Notes under the pieces: model-generated
Database searches by the model: none
What the model was told of the DNA's origin: nothing
The model's input: only the letters and a program-made list of their open reading frames with translations
Origin: CAZVEV01 sp964625865
GTDB lineage: Bacteria; Planctomycetota; Phycisphaerae; SM23-33
Length of the DNA: 14,539 nucleotides
Direction: 5' to 3'
Assembly: GCA_964625865.1 (NCBI GenBank)
Contig: CAZVEV010000145.1
Span: 1 to 14,539 of the forward strand
Made by a program: the position numbers and the translations under genes
In this document: piece by piece, positions 1 to 8,168 of the stretch
Position numbering within the stretch: the first letter of the stretch is position 1
Layout of the letters: each line of letters begins with the position of its first letter

Positions 1-1400
1 GGCCGGCGGTGTGGGCGGCCGAGAGGGTGTTGATGACGTCGATCGCGGTGGTGATCGGGTACGTTTTCGCCCGCCGCGTGCACATGGCCGCCCGGGTCCC
101 CATCGGCGTGATCGACGCGTCGCGCGGCGGGACGACCGTCGAGACGTGGACGCCGCCGGCGGTCCTGAAGACGATCGACACGCCCGAGGTGAAGGCCAAA
201 CTCGCCGAGTGGGACACGAAGATCGCCGAGTTCGACCCGAAGGCGGACCTCGAGCGGCGGATCAAGGGCTACCACAACTGGGTAGCCAACATGGAGAAAC
301 AGGGCCGGGAGATCCCCGCCGACCGCAAGGCCCCACCCGCCGACCTGCGCCCGGGCCCGGCGATGAATCAGAATCGCCCGGGCAACTGCTACAGCAGCAT
401 GATCGCCCCGCTGGCGGGTTTCGCGGTCAAGGGCGCGATCTTCCACCAGGGGTTCAACAACGCCCTGGGCAGCGGGTCGGCGGGGGCGGCGATGTACTAC
501 CAGATCTTCGGCAAGATGATCACCGCGTGGCGCGCGGCGTTCGACGATCCGAGCATGCCGTTCGGCATCATCTCGCTCTGCACAGCCGGGCGCCCGCAGA
601 CACGCGAGGACTACCTCGAGAAGATGCTCGACGACGGGGTCTACATCCGCGAGGCCCAGTACAAGACGTTCCTCGATTTCTACACCGCCGGCGACAAGAA
701 CATCGGGTTCGTCAGCAGCTTCGACAAGCGCCGCTCGTGGTACCATCCCCAGTTGAAGATTCCCGTCGGGGAGCGTGCGGCGGCCTGGGCGCTGGCCACC
801 CAGTACGGACTTGATAAGACCATCAAGTGGAAGCCGCCCATGTACACGGAAATGCAGGTCGCCGACGGGAAGATCATCCTCAAGATGGATACGTGGGTCC
901 GGGCGGTCGACGACGGGCCGATCGTCGGGTTCGCCATCGCCGGCGCCGACCGCCGCTTCCAGCCGGCCGAGGCGAAGTGGCTGGTGACGGGAAAGGACAG
1001 GCACAACCGCCCGAAGACCGACCGGCGGGTCATCGTCCTGAGCAGTCCCCACGTTCCCAAGCCGGTCCACTTCCGCTACGCGTGGGGCCGGAATCCGATG
1101 GGCAACCTCCAGGCGGCCGACCACAACGACCTGCCCTTCGCCACCCAGCGCAGCGACGACTGGAAGATGGAAGATGTCCCGGACAGCTATTACGCCAATC
1201 CGGAGGCCACCCCCCGCGACTACCGGCGCCAACAGCGCTCGCAGGCCAAGCGGGAACTGCGCCTCTGCGACATGGAACGCCGCCTCAAAGAGGCCCGGAC
1301 CTTCATCGAGCAGAACAAGGAAGCTATTGAGAAGGAGCGCAAGAGCCTTGAAGAGCACAAGGCGAAGCAGAAAGAGAGATACGCTGTTGAGAGGGAATAG
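1..1400 (+). CDS. Sialate O-acetylesterase-like SGNH carbohydrate esterase, 3' part
   Basis: Probably an exported esterase that removes O-acetyl groups from sugars. The reading frame is open from the window edge (codon phase 3), so the N-terminus with the catalytic-Ser block (usually GQSNM) is outside the window and the GTG at 9 is not the likely true start. Family landmarks seen are VPIGVIDASRGGT followed by ETWTP (about 96-165), NCYSSMIAPLAGFAVKGAIF followed by HQGFNNA, and WYHPQLKIPVGERAA carrying the expected catalytic His (codon 744-746). In the family this His is normally in an Asp-x-His-Pro context; here the Asp position is Trp. The last 60 residues are highly charged (RLKEARTFIEQNKEAIEKER) and look like a coiled-coil tail that is not usual for the family. 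The GH39-like lipoprotein gene follows within about 65 bp, suggesting one operon for glycan breakdown. Family placement is fairly sure; substrate is not. Confidence 0.8.
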   Translation, partial: PAVWAAERVLMTSIAVVIGYVFARRVHMAARVPIGVIDASRGGTTVETWTPPAVLKTIDTPEVKAKLAEWDTKIAEFDPKADLERRIKGYHNWVANMEKQGREIPADRKAPPADLRPGPAMNQNRPGNCYSSMIAPLAGFAVKGAIFHQGFNNALGSGSAGAAMYYQIFGKMITAWRAAFDDPSMPFGIISLCTAGRPQTREDYLEKMLDDGVYIREAQYKTFLDFYTAGDKNIGFVSSFDKRRSWYHPQLKIPVGERAAAWALATQYGLDKTIKWKPPMYTEMQVADGKIILKMDTWVRAVDDGPIVGFAIAGADRRFQPAEAKWLVTGKDRHNRPKTDRRVIVLSSPHVPKPVHFRYAWGRNPMGNLQAADHNDLPFATQRSDDWKMEDVPDSYYANPEATPRDYRRQQRSQAKRELRLCDMERRLKEARTFIEQNKEAIEKERKSLEEHKAKQKERYAVERE

Positions 1401-1464
1401 GCCAACGCGTGAACATGGCCAAGAGAGCGACAGTCGAAGGACCAATGATCGTGACAGGTGCCCC

Positions 1465-3654
1465 TTGAGTCTGTTCCGTGGATTCGAATCCGGATTGGCC
1501 GCGCTGTGCGCGGTCGTCGCCGTCCTCTTGAGCGGCCTCGCCGGGTGTGCTGCGGCCCCTGACGACGACGGGACGGTCATCGACGGCGACCTGACGCGGT
1601 GGCGCGAGGCGGCGACGGTCCACGCGTCGGTGGCCACGGCGCGGGGGCGGGAGGGCAAGGCGCTGGCCTTCACGCGCGGCGGGATCAGCCTGCCGACCCG
1701 GGGTCGCCTGGCCGCCGGGGCCGGGTCCGTCGACCTGTGGTGCGCCCCGTCTGCGCCCTGGCCCGACGACGCCGACAGGACGCTGCTCCACGTCGGAGAC
1801 ACCGGTCACCGTCACGTCACCCTGTTCGCGCGCAAGGGGCGACTGCTGGCCGTCTACAAGGGCGGCGCCGAACACCATGCGTCGATCAGCCACGACGCCC
1901 GCGCATGGACGGCCGGGGAGTGGCACCACGTGCAGATGTCCTGGGAGGGAGGCAAGGGGACGGGCGCCGTGACCTTCTTCCTTCGGGTCGACGGCAAGAT
2001 CGTGGGCACAAGTTCCGGCAGGCGCGTTGATCCCTGGCCCGCGAAGCTCCACGTCGCGACGCGCGGCGGTCGGGCGGGGTGGCGAGGACTGATCGACCAC
2101 GTGCGTCTGCACCCCGAGCCGATCGTCCCCCCCGAGCATCGCCCCGGTCGATCGATCATCACCGTCGACGCCGACCGCACGCTCGGGCCCTGCTACAACT
2201 TCTGGTCCACCTCGAACTTCACCAGCCAGCACATGTTCGTCGACCCGAAGTTCACCCGGCGCCTCGAGACCACCCACCCGTTCCTGCGATACGTCAACTG
2301 CGTTCGCCTGCTGGGCGGGCGGAGCGATAAGCGCAACCGGTTCTATCTCGGCGCGAACGCCGGCGGGACGATTCGCACGGACTTCACCGACCTGCGCCGG
2401 TACCTTCGCGCGATCGTCCGGGCCGGCTACACGCCCCGCATCGTCCTGGATAACGTGCCTACCGCCATGAGCGACGCCAAGGAACTGCACACGTACGGCA
2501 ACACCGCGCCGCCGAAGGACGCGGCGGTGTGGGAGCAGTACGTCAGGGGGGCCGTCCAGGCCATGGTCGACGAGTTCGGCGCCGAGACCGTGCGCCGGTG
2601 GCGCTTCCGGGCGGGCACGGAACCGGACCTGCATCCGGGGCACTGGTCGGGCACGAAGGGGCAGTACCTCGACCATTACGCCGCGACCGTCAAGGCCGTC
2701 ACGTCCGTCATCCCCGACGCGGAGATCGGGCCGGGCAACATCCTGAACCCGGCCAAGACGTTCAAGACGCCCGAAGGACCGGCCTGGGGGCTGGACATCA
2801 TCGACTACGCCGCGAAGGCCCGCCTGCCCTTGAAGTACTTCTCGTGCTCGTGGTACGGCAGGGTCGGCAGGCCGATCGACTCGTTTGAGAGGGCCATCGG
2901 CATGATGCGTGACCGCCTCGGGCGGTATCCGCAGTTCCGCGGCGTGCCGGTGGAGGTGGCCGAGTTCGCCATCCTCTCCGACGAGCGCGGCCGGCGGCTG
3001 TACGGGGGCGATATCACCGAGTGGGGCGCGAGCTTCTACGCCGCGATAGCCGACGACGTGTACCGCCTCAACGTCGCGCGGGTCCACGAGTGGGCCCAGA
3101 CGACCGCCGGCGTGCGTCACCCGCGTGCCAACGTCATCGCGATGCTGGAGAAGATGGTCGACGGCCGGCGTCTCGCCGTCCGGGCCGACACGCCGCCCGG
3201 CGCGCGGTGCGGCGCGATTGGCGTCCGCAAGGCCAGCGACCTCTGGGTCCTCGTCTACCACCACCGCCCTGCCCGCACGCCCCGCGTCGACCAGAAGGTG
3301 TCGTTGACCGTCACCGACTCGCGGATGGCGGCCGGGCAGGGCTGGCGCATGGACCGGTGGCTGATCGACCACTACCACGGCGTGTGGGCCCGTCGCTATT
3401 ACGCCGATTGCACCAAGGCCGGCATCGCCCCGCTCAAGGACGCCCCGCTGTTCGGCGGGCTGATCACCCGGAGGTTCGGCAAGCCCGGGCGCAAGCTCTT
3501 CGAGACCCATCGTGCGGTCTACGAGAAACTCGCCGCCCTCCCCCGGGTCGCCGCCGACGCGCCGCTGACCGTCGCCAACGGCAAGGCCGCGGTCGACCTG
3601 ACCCTCCACGGCCACGCCGTCTCCCTCATCCGCCTGAGGCCCGGCGAGCAGTAG
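1465..3654 (+). CDS. Secreted lipoprotein with LamG-like domain and GH39-like glycoside hydrolase barrel
   Basis: Likely cleaves a glycan at the cell surface. I chose the TTG at 1465 because it gives a clean lipoprotein signal (FRGFESGLAALCAVV, then lipobox LAGC with Cys28) and has AGGTG upstream; no ATG occurs in frame nearby. The frame stays open back to 1174, so the start is uncertain. Residues about 36-218 resemble a LamG/concanavalin-like sandwich (AGEWHHVQMSW, LRVDGK, WRGLIDHVRLHPEP). Residues about 240-600 resemble a clan GH-A TIM barrel of the GH39 type. RAGTEPDL (Glu386) matches the acid/base segment usually written NEPDL, and VPVEVAEFAI (Glu500) matches the nucleophile strand usually written ITEWN. 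The spacing of about 114 residues fits GH39 beta-xylosidases and iduronidases. The remainder (to 729) should be a C-terminal beta domain. It lies between an esterase and sulfatases, suggesting an acetylated or sulfated substrate. The family call is from motifs only. Confidence 0.7.
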   Translation: MSLFRGFESGLAALCAVVAVLLSGLAGCAAAPDDDGTVIDGDLTRWREAATVHASVATARGREGKALAFTRGGISLPTRGRLAAGAGSVDLWCAPSAPWPDDADRTLLHVGDTGHRHVTLFARKGRLLAVYKGGAEHHASISHDARAWTAGEWHHVQMSWEGGKGTGAVTFFLRVDGKIVGTSSGRRVDPWPAKLHVATRGGRAGWRGLIDHVRLHPEPIVPPEHRPGRSIITVDADRTLGPCYNFWSTSNFTSQHMFVDPKFTRRLETTHPFLRYVNCVRLLGGRSDKRNRFYLGANAGGTIRTDFTDLRRYLRAIVRAGYTPRIVLDNVPTAMSDAKELHTYGNTAPPKDAAVWEQYVRGAVQAMVDEFGAETVRRWRFRAGTEPDLHPGHWSGTKGQYLDHYAATVKAVTSVIPDAEIGPGNILNPAKTFKTPEGPAWGLDIIDYAAKARLPLKYFSCSWYGRVGRPIDSFERAIGMMRDRLGRYPQFRGVPVEVAEFAILSDERGRRLYGGDITEWGASFYAAIADDVYRLNVARVHEWAQTTAGVRHPRANVIAMLEKMVDGRRLAVRADTPPGARCGAIGVRKASDLWVLVYHHRPARTPRVDQKVSLTVTDSRMAAGQGWRMDRWLIDHYHGVWARRYYADCTKAGIAPLKDAPLFGGLITRRFGKPGRKLFETHRAVYEKLAALPRVAADAPLTVANGKAAVDLTLHGHAVSLIRLRPGEQ

Positions 3655-3711
3655 AGGCCGGCCGAACGGCTGCGTATTGAGATTGCGGAAGAACAGAGGC
3701 GTGGGGTTGCT

Positions 3712-3726
3712 GCAGACGCTGTCTGC
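3712..3726. promoter_or_regulatory. Short perfect inverted repeat ahead of first sulfatase
   Basis: GCAGAC and GTCTGC are separated by GCT, 75 bp before the sulfatase start at 3802. It could be an operator or a small hairpin in the leader. No T-tract follows, so it is not a terminator. With only 6-bp arms, chance is possible. Confidence 0.25.
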
Positions 3727-3801
3727 GCCCCGCAGGGACGGAAGACAATGGCCCGCCAGGTCACTGGCGAGTATGGTTGTGCGTTGAAAGGGATATACAG
3801 A

Positions 3802-5283
3802 ATGACGAATCGCAGAGAGTTCTTGAAAGCCGTGGGCGCTGCTTCTGCCGGCGCGCTTCTTCCTGAGGTCCTGTGCGGCGCCAAGGGTGCCGCGGGTGTA
3901 TCACGCAAGCCGAACATCGTCCTGATCATGACGGACGATCAGGGCTGGGGGCAGACCGGCTATTACAATCACCCCGTACTCAAGACGCCGAATCTCGATG
4001 CGATGGCCGCCAACGGTCTTCGTCTTGACCGGTTCTACGCAGGCGCCCCCGTCTGCTCCCCTACCCGGGCAAGCGTTCTGACCGGCCGGGCCAACGACAG
4101 GGCCGGCGTGCCGTCTCACGGTCACGCCCTGCGCCTGCAGGAGAAGACCCTCTCGGCCGCGTTGAAGGATGCCGGCTATGCAACGGGGCATTTCGGCAAA
4201 TGGCACCTGAACGGGCTGCGCGGCCCGGGCGTGCCTGTTCTGGCGGACGACACACACAGCCCCGGCGCATTTGGGTTCGATGAGTGGCTGACGGTCACCA
4301 ACTTCTTTGACATGAATCCTGTTATGGGCCGCAAGGGGAAGTTTGAGGAATTCAAGGGCGATTCGTCGTCTATCATCGTGACCGAGGCGTTGAAGTTCAT
4401 CTCAGCGTCAAAGAGGAAGAAGAAGCCCTTCCTCGCCGTCATCTGGGACGGATCCCCTCACAGCCCGTGGGTTGCCAGCGATGCTGACAGAGAACCGTTC
4501 AAGAAGCTGGATTCAGGGAGCCAGCATCATTACGGCGAACTGGCGGCCTTTGACCGGAGCGTCGGCGTTCTGCGCAAAGGGCTGCGTGATTTAGGTATCG
4601 CGGACAATACCCTCGTCTGGTTCTGCAGCGACAACGGTGGGCTTCCCAAGATCGCCCCCGATTCCGTGGGGGGCTTGCGCGGCTACAAGGGGTCCGTCTG
4701 GGAAGGCGGACTGCGTGTCCCGGGCATTATAGAGTGGCCGTCAGCCGTCAGGCCGCGCATCACGAACTACCCGGCATCCACGATGGACATCTTTCCAACC
4801 ATCGTCGACCTGCTGGACCTGCCCGATACCGTCATGGGCAAGCCGGTTGACGGTGTCAGCCTGGTGGCGCTGCTGGCGAAGGAGATCGGCAAGCGACGGA
4901 AGCCCATACCGTTTCGTTTTGGCATCCGGGGAGCACTCGTGGACAACGACTACAAGTTGGTCGCACGGAACAGGAACACGGGCGACTTCCAGTTGTTCGA
5001 CCTGAAGAACGACCCGAAGGAATCCACGGACATCTCGGGGCAGCGGCCGAAGGTCTTTGAGGAAATGCGGTCCGCGTTCAAGCAATGGAGCGCATCAGTC
5101 GACGCCAGCGTGGCGGGCAAGGACTATCCGGAAGGGAAGGTGAATCCGACCGAGCCGGAACGGCGGTTCTGGACAGAGGACGAACGCTACAAGCCCTTCT
5201 TTGACCAGTGGAAGAAGCGCCCGGAATACGCAGGGAGACTCAAGAGGAAGGACAGGAAGAAGCCGCCCCAAAAGAAGAGATAG
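3802..5283 (+). CDS. Tat-exported family S1 sulfatase (arylsulfatase type)
   Basis: Hydrolyses sulfate esters, probably on a polysaccharide, after export folded by the Tat system. I chose the ATG at 3802 (493 aa) because the protein then opens with NRREFLKAVGAASAGALLP, a twin-arginine signal, with AAAGGG upstream; the in-frame ATG at 3748 would bury the signal under 18 residues. Visible sulfatase landmarks are the metal ligands DD45-46 in NIVLIMTDDQGWG, CSPTR at 85-89 where Cys85 would be converted to formylglycine, FGKWH at 131-135, His220 in SPHSPW, the metal ligands in CSDNGG (276-280), and the active-site Lys in YKGSVWEGGLRVP (about 295-307). All expected catalytic positions appear present and the length is normal. 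The C-terminus is Lys/Arg rich. Third codon positions look less GC-rich than in the following sulfatase, possibly a different origin. The exact sulfate substrate cannot be assigned. Confidence 0.92.
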   Translation: MTNRREFLKAVGAASAGALLPEVLCGAKGAAGVSRKPNIVLIMTDDQGWGQTGYYNHPVLKTPNLDAMAANGLRLDRFYAGAPVCSPTRASVLTGRANDRAGVPSHGHALRLQEKTLSAALKDAGYATGHFGKWHLNGLRGPGVPVLADDTHSPGAFGFDEWLTVTNFFDMNPVMGRKGKFEEFKGDSSSIIVTEALKFISASKRKKKPFLAVIWDGSPHSPWVASDADREPFKKLDSGSQHHYGELAAFDRSVGVLRKGLRDLGIADNTLVWFCSDNGGLPKIAPDSVGGLRGYKGSVWEGGLRVPGIIEWPSAVRPRITNYPASTMDIFPTIVDLLDLPDTVMGKPVDGVSLVALLAKEIGKRRKPIPFRFGIRGALVDNDYKLVARNRNTGDFQLFDLKNDPKESTDISGQRPKVFEEMRSAFKQWSASVDASVAGKDYPEGKVNPTEPERRFWTEDERYKPFFDQWKKRPEYAGRLKRKDRKKPPQKKR

Positions 5284-5286
5284 GAC

Positions 5287-5347
5287 GAAAATGGGGACTG
5301 GCTCGGTAGCGCAGCGGAGCGAAGCGGACGTGCCTGTCCCTATGTTC
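5287..5347. repeat. REP-like palindromic element after first sulfatase
   Basis: This 61-bp imperfect palindrome starts 4 bp after the sulfatase stop codon. Its outer arms are 5287-5305 (GAAAATGGGGACTGGC...) and 5329-5347 (...GCCTGTCCCTATGTTC); they pair at 15 of 19 positions. The centre contains CGGAGCGAAGCGG, itself able to fold. The layout resembles dispersed REP-type palindromes found between genes in planctomycete genomes, often linked to IS200-like RAYT transposases. That link is from general memory and cannot be tested here. It could also act as a transcript-end hairpin, but no U-tract follows. Confidence 0.55.
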
Positions 5348-5438
5348 GTGCACCGGCGCGGACAGGCGAGGAACCGGGCGAGGGCCGGTGTGTTCTACTG
5401 ATCCGGCCATGACTCACTGCAACGCGAAGGAACCGGAT

Positions 5439-6926
5439 ATGACGAGAAGACAGTTCATGAAGGCGACCGTGGGCGTCGGTGCAGCGTGCCTGCTGGGCGT
5501 CAAGGCGGCGCGGGGGGCCGAGGCGCTCAAGGCAAGCAGGCCCAACATCGTCCTGATCATGCCGGACGATATCAGCTACGGGGCAATCTCCGCCTACGGC
5601 GGCCGCAAGAGCCCCCACGTCGACGCGCTGTACGCCAAGGGCGTGCGCTTCGAGGACTTCCACGTGTCCCCCACCTGCTCGCCCTCCCGCGCGTCCCTGC
5701 TGACCGGGCGCCACGAGTGTTACGCGGGCGTCACGCACACCATCGTGCTGCGCGACCGCCTGAGCCTCACGTCGCGCACGATCGCCGACATGCTCAAGGG
5801 CGCGGGGTACGACACGGGGATCTTCGGCAAGTGGCATTTGGGCGACGGGGAGGCCTACCGCCCCGACAGGCGCGGCTTCGACGAGGTCTACATCCACGGC
5901 GCCGGCGGGATCGCGCAGAACTACGCCCACTCGGCCGACTTCCCCAACAACGACTACAACAACCCCGTGCTGTACCACAACGGCAAGGTCGTCGAGACCA
6001 GGGGCTACTGCACGGATCTGTTCTTCGACCAGGCGATCCGCTGGATCGGCAGCCGCAAAGATGCAAGCAAGCCGTTCTTCGCCTACATCACGCTGAACGT
6101 CGCCCACAACCCGCAGATCCCGCCGATCCTGCCCGATGGCACGAAAGGCGACATCCTGGCCAATCTCGACGACAACGTCGGGAAGATGATGGCGTACCTC
6201 GACAAGTCGGGCCTGGCCGCCAACACCCTGCTGATCTACATGACCGATAACGGCGCGAACAGCGGCGGCAAGCGTCTGAGGGGCGGCAAAGGGAGCATGT
6301 ACGAGGGCGGCACGCGCGTACCGTGCATCATGTACTGGAAGGGAAAGATCCAAGGCGGCGTGGACTGCAACAGGCTGACGGCGCACATCGACCTGTATCC
6401 CACCTTCGCCGAACTGGCCGGGGCGAAGGATCCCGTCCCCGGCGACAAGGCGTGGGATGGGCGCAGCATCCTCTCGCTGATGGCCAACCCGCGCGCCAAG
6501 TGGCCCGCCCGCTACTTCATCAGCCACAGGACCCGCTGGGGCAACGCCGCCGGCGCGCAATACTCGATGTCCGCCATCCGCGACGCCCGCTACAAGCTGG
6601 TCTTCCCCGGCGGAAAGAAGAAACCCGAACTGTACGACCTCGACAAGGACGTCCGCGAAACGAAGAACATCGCCGACGACCACCCGCAGATCGTCGCCGG
6701 ACTCAAGAAGCAGTACGACGCATGGTGGGCCGACATTCAGCCGTTCCTGGTCAACGACCGCCTGAAGAACCCGCCCAAGACCCACAAGCCCTACCACGAA
6801 CTGTATCGCCGGCAACTGGGCCAGGAACGGTTTGACGAGGCCATGCGCCTGATGACCTGGTCGGGGGGCAAGCCCTACGGCAAGAAGAAGCCCGGCGGCG
6901 CCAGGAAGAGGAAGCGCAACAAGTGA
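5439..6926 (+). CDS. Tat-exported family S1 sulfatase (arylsulfatase A-like)
   Basis: Second sulfate-ester hydrolase of the block. I chose the ATG at 5439 (495 aa), which follows AAGGA by 7 nt and starts the protein with TRRQFMKATVGVGAACLLG, a Tat-type signal; an in-frame ATG at 5409 lacks a ribosome site. Landmarks are DD43-44 in NIVLIMPDDISYG, the formylglycine motif CSPSR at 80-84 inside PTCSPSRASLLTGR, FGKWHLG at 129-135, NVAHNPQIPP, YMTDNG with metal ligands, and RGGKGSMYEGGTRVP. The active site therefore looks complete. The tail is very basic (KKPGGARKRKRNK). It is clearly related to the upstream sulfatase but diverged, and it probably acts on a different linkage of the same glycan. Codon use is strongly GC-ending, like the GH39-like gene and unlike the first sulfatase. 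Subfamily is not assignable by eye. Confidence 0.93.
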   Translation: MTRRQFMKATVGVGAACLLGVKAARGAEALKASRPNIVLIMPDDISYGAISAYGGRKSPHVDALYAKGVRFEDFHVSPTCSPSRASLLTGRHECYAGVTHTIVLRDRLSLTSRTIADMLKGAGYDTGIFGKWHLGDGEAYRPDRRGFDEVYIHGAGGIAQNYAHSADFPNNDYNNPVLYHNGKVVETRGYCTDLFFDQAIRWIGSRKDASKPFFAYITLNVAHNPQIPPILPDGTKGDILANLDDNVGKMMAYLDKSGLAANTLLIYMTDNGANSGGKRLRGGKGSMYEGGTRVPCIMYWKGKIQGGVDCNRLTAHIDLYPTFAELAGAKDPVPGDKAWDGRSILSLMANPRAKWPARYFISHRTRWGNAAGAQYSMSAIRDARYKLVFPGGKKKPELYDLDKDVRETKNIADDHPQIVAGLKKQYDAWWADIQPFLVNDRLKNPPKTHKPYHELYRRQLGQERFDEAMRLMTWSGGKPYGKKKPGGARKRKRNK

Positions 6927-6962
6927 CACCCGTGGCATGACGACATCGTGCCGATTTTCTCC

Positions 6963-6991
6963 TTGCCTCGACCGGCCGGATGCGGTAGAAT
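6963..6991 (+). promoter_or_regulatory. Possible sigma70 promoter ahead of PEP-CTERM gene
   Basis: TTGCCT (6963-6968), a 17-nt spacer and TAGAAT (6986-6991) resemble -35 and -10 boxes in the 293-bp gap between the second sulfatase and the PEP-CTERM gene. This would give a leader of about 220 nt. A TTGACA directly after it (6994-6999) has no good -10 partner. Not much else is visible in the gap. Confidence 0.3.
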
Positions 6992-7193
6992 TCTTGACAG
7001 CGTCGGTGAATGTCATCGGCGGAGCCTGGAGTCGCGCGAGGGCGAATGCATGTCGAACGATTCGCCTCAACGGTTGATCGCGGAGTGTTTCGGATGGCCG
7101 AGTGGTTTGCATCCCGATACGTGAAGACCCCGCTGGGCGTGTGTGAACAGACAGACCATCTCAGTCCAGGGCCTCTTCTTGAGACCCGATATC

Positions 7194-7206
7194 GCCCTTG
7201 AAGGGC
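7194..7206 (+). promoter_or_regulatory. Small hairpin next to the PEP-CTERM ribosome site
   Basis: GCCC and GGGC close a TTGAA loop and end at the nucleotide before the AAGGAG Shine-Dalgarno (7207-7212) of the gene starting at 7220. It could tune translation or protect the 5' end of a processed transcript. The stem is short, so this is tentative. Confidence 0.25.
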
Positions 7207-7219
7207 AAGGAGCAGGAGC

Positions 7220-7993
7220 ATGCTTACGAAGATGATCAGATGTGTAGTGGTCGCCGGATGCCTTCTCACACTGGCGCCGGCCGCGGGCGCCGGAACAATT
7301 ACCGACGACTTTGACACTGACCACGATTACTCCGGCGGGAACGTGGCCGGAACGATCTGGGATGGCATTCGGTACAACGAAGGCAATATCGCCAACGTGA
7401 CGGCCAATGCGAACACGTCCAGCACCGGCGAATTGACGCTGGAGAGCGAGCATGGCGGCTGGGAGGGAGCCCAGAACGACGGCTTGCTGCTCTACGTCAA
7501 CGTCGCCGGCGACTTCGTGGCAGAAGTCCAGGCAACATCGGCGACCAGCGGGAATTGGAATGGCGTGGGCCTATTGGCTCGTCTCGCCAACCCCGCCGCC
7601 GACGGCGACGCCGGTGAAGACTGGGTGTTCCTGAGTTACTCGACGAAGTTCAACAACAACCGTTGGCGGAGTATTGACAATGGCGGCCAGAGCGATGCCT
7701 ACGCCGGCTCGCCCCCGCAGCAGTTCATTCAGTTAGAACGTTCCGGCAATGACTTCATTTTCCGCCGCAAGGTCAACGCGGGTGACGCTTGGGCGGCGTT
7801 CCATACGATAGCTCGCGCCGACCTGAACGGGCTTCCGCTGCAAGTCGGGCTCTGGCAGGGGAACTTCACCGGTGGCGTGCAATCGGGCACCTTGGACAAC
7901 TTCAGCCTGAGCGGGCCCACCGTCCCCGAACCGGCAACCCTTGCGATCGCCGCCGTCGGCCTGGCGGGGCTGATTCGACGACGGAGACGGTGA
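7220..7993 (+). CDS. Secreted PEP-CTERM sorting-domain protein, concanavalin-like body
   Basis: A 257-residue surface protein of unknown role. The start is well supported by AAGGAG 7 nt before the ATG. The N-terminus MLTKMIRCVVVAGCLLTLAP is a Sec signal peptide, probably cleaved near AGAG. The C-terminus is a textbook PEP-CTERM sorting signal: VPEPATLAIAAVGLAGLI followed by five Arg (about 235-257). Known members are processed by an exosortase, which is not in this window. The body (GEDWVFLSYSTKFNNNRW, LPLQVGLWQG, GTLDNFSL) has the pattern of a beta-sandwich resembling DUF1349/LamG-type carbohydrate-binding proteins, which would suit the neighbouring glycan genes. That resemblance is by eye only; the sorting signal is certain. 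Confidence 0.88.
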   Translation: MLTKMIRCVVVAGCLLTLAPAAGAGTITDDFDTDHDYSGGNVAGTIWDGIRYNEGNIANVTANANTSSTGELTLESEHGGWEGAQNDGLLLYVNVAGDFVAEVQATSATSGNWNGVGLLARLANPAADGDAGEDWVFLSYSTKFNNNRWRSIDNGGQSDAYAGSPPQQFIQLERSGNDFIFRRKVNAGDAWAAFHTIARADLNGLPLQVGLWQGNFTGGVQSGTLDNFSLSGPTVPEPATLAIAAVGLAGLIRRRRR

Positions 7994-8072
7994 GACGACA
8001 TCACGATATCGGTAGCGTCCCAAGGATGGCCCGAGGGGCTGATTGGGGCGGATCGAGAACCGGGGCGCCGCG

Positions 8073-8113
8073 GCGGCGTCCCGGCCGACGCGTTTGAAGC
8101 CCTCTGGCCGCCC
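8073..8113 (+). repeat. 41-bp dispersed repeat, copy 1
   Basis: This 41-bp segment (begins GCGGCGTCCCGGC, ends CCCTCTGGCCGCCC) recurs in direct orientation at 12866-12906 with only two mismatches, both C/T. The two copies bracket the sigma-factor gene. Neither is in a credible gene. Confidence 0.85.
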
Positions 8114-8168
8114 TGAACGCGCCAAGACACCCTCAAGGGTCTCGGCCGCGAGAAAACCCAGCAGGCCC

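Noticed and set aside
1442..1498. T-arm-like palindrome GGATTCGAATCC with CCAAT/ATTGG ends
   Set aside because: The span is only 57 nt, without a D-arm or anticodon arm, and it lies in the signal-peptide region of the GH39-like gene.
1324..3615. 763-codon open frame on the minus strand opposite the GH39-like gene
   Set aside because: It is an antisense shadow in GC-rich coding DNA. Its translation is low-complexity (Arg, Gly, Asp, Val rich) with no domain pattern, while the + frame has clear motifs.
5340..7112. 590-codon minus-strand frame across the second sulfatase
   Set aside because: Same reason: it mirrors the sulfatase gene, runs through the intergenic gaps on both sides and has no recognisable motif.
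7095..7185. tRNA-Ser/Leu-like start (GGATGGCCGAGTGGTTT)
   Set aside because: Only the D-arm-like segment is present. No T-arm (GGTTCGAATCC type), no matching acceptor stem and no anticodon stem follow.
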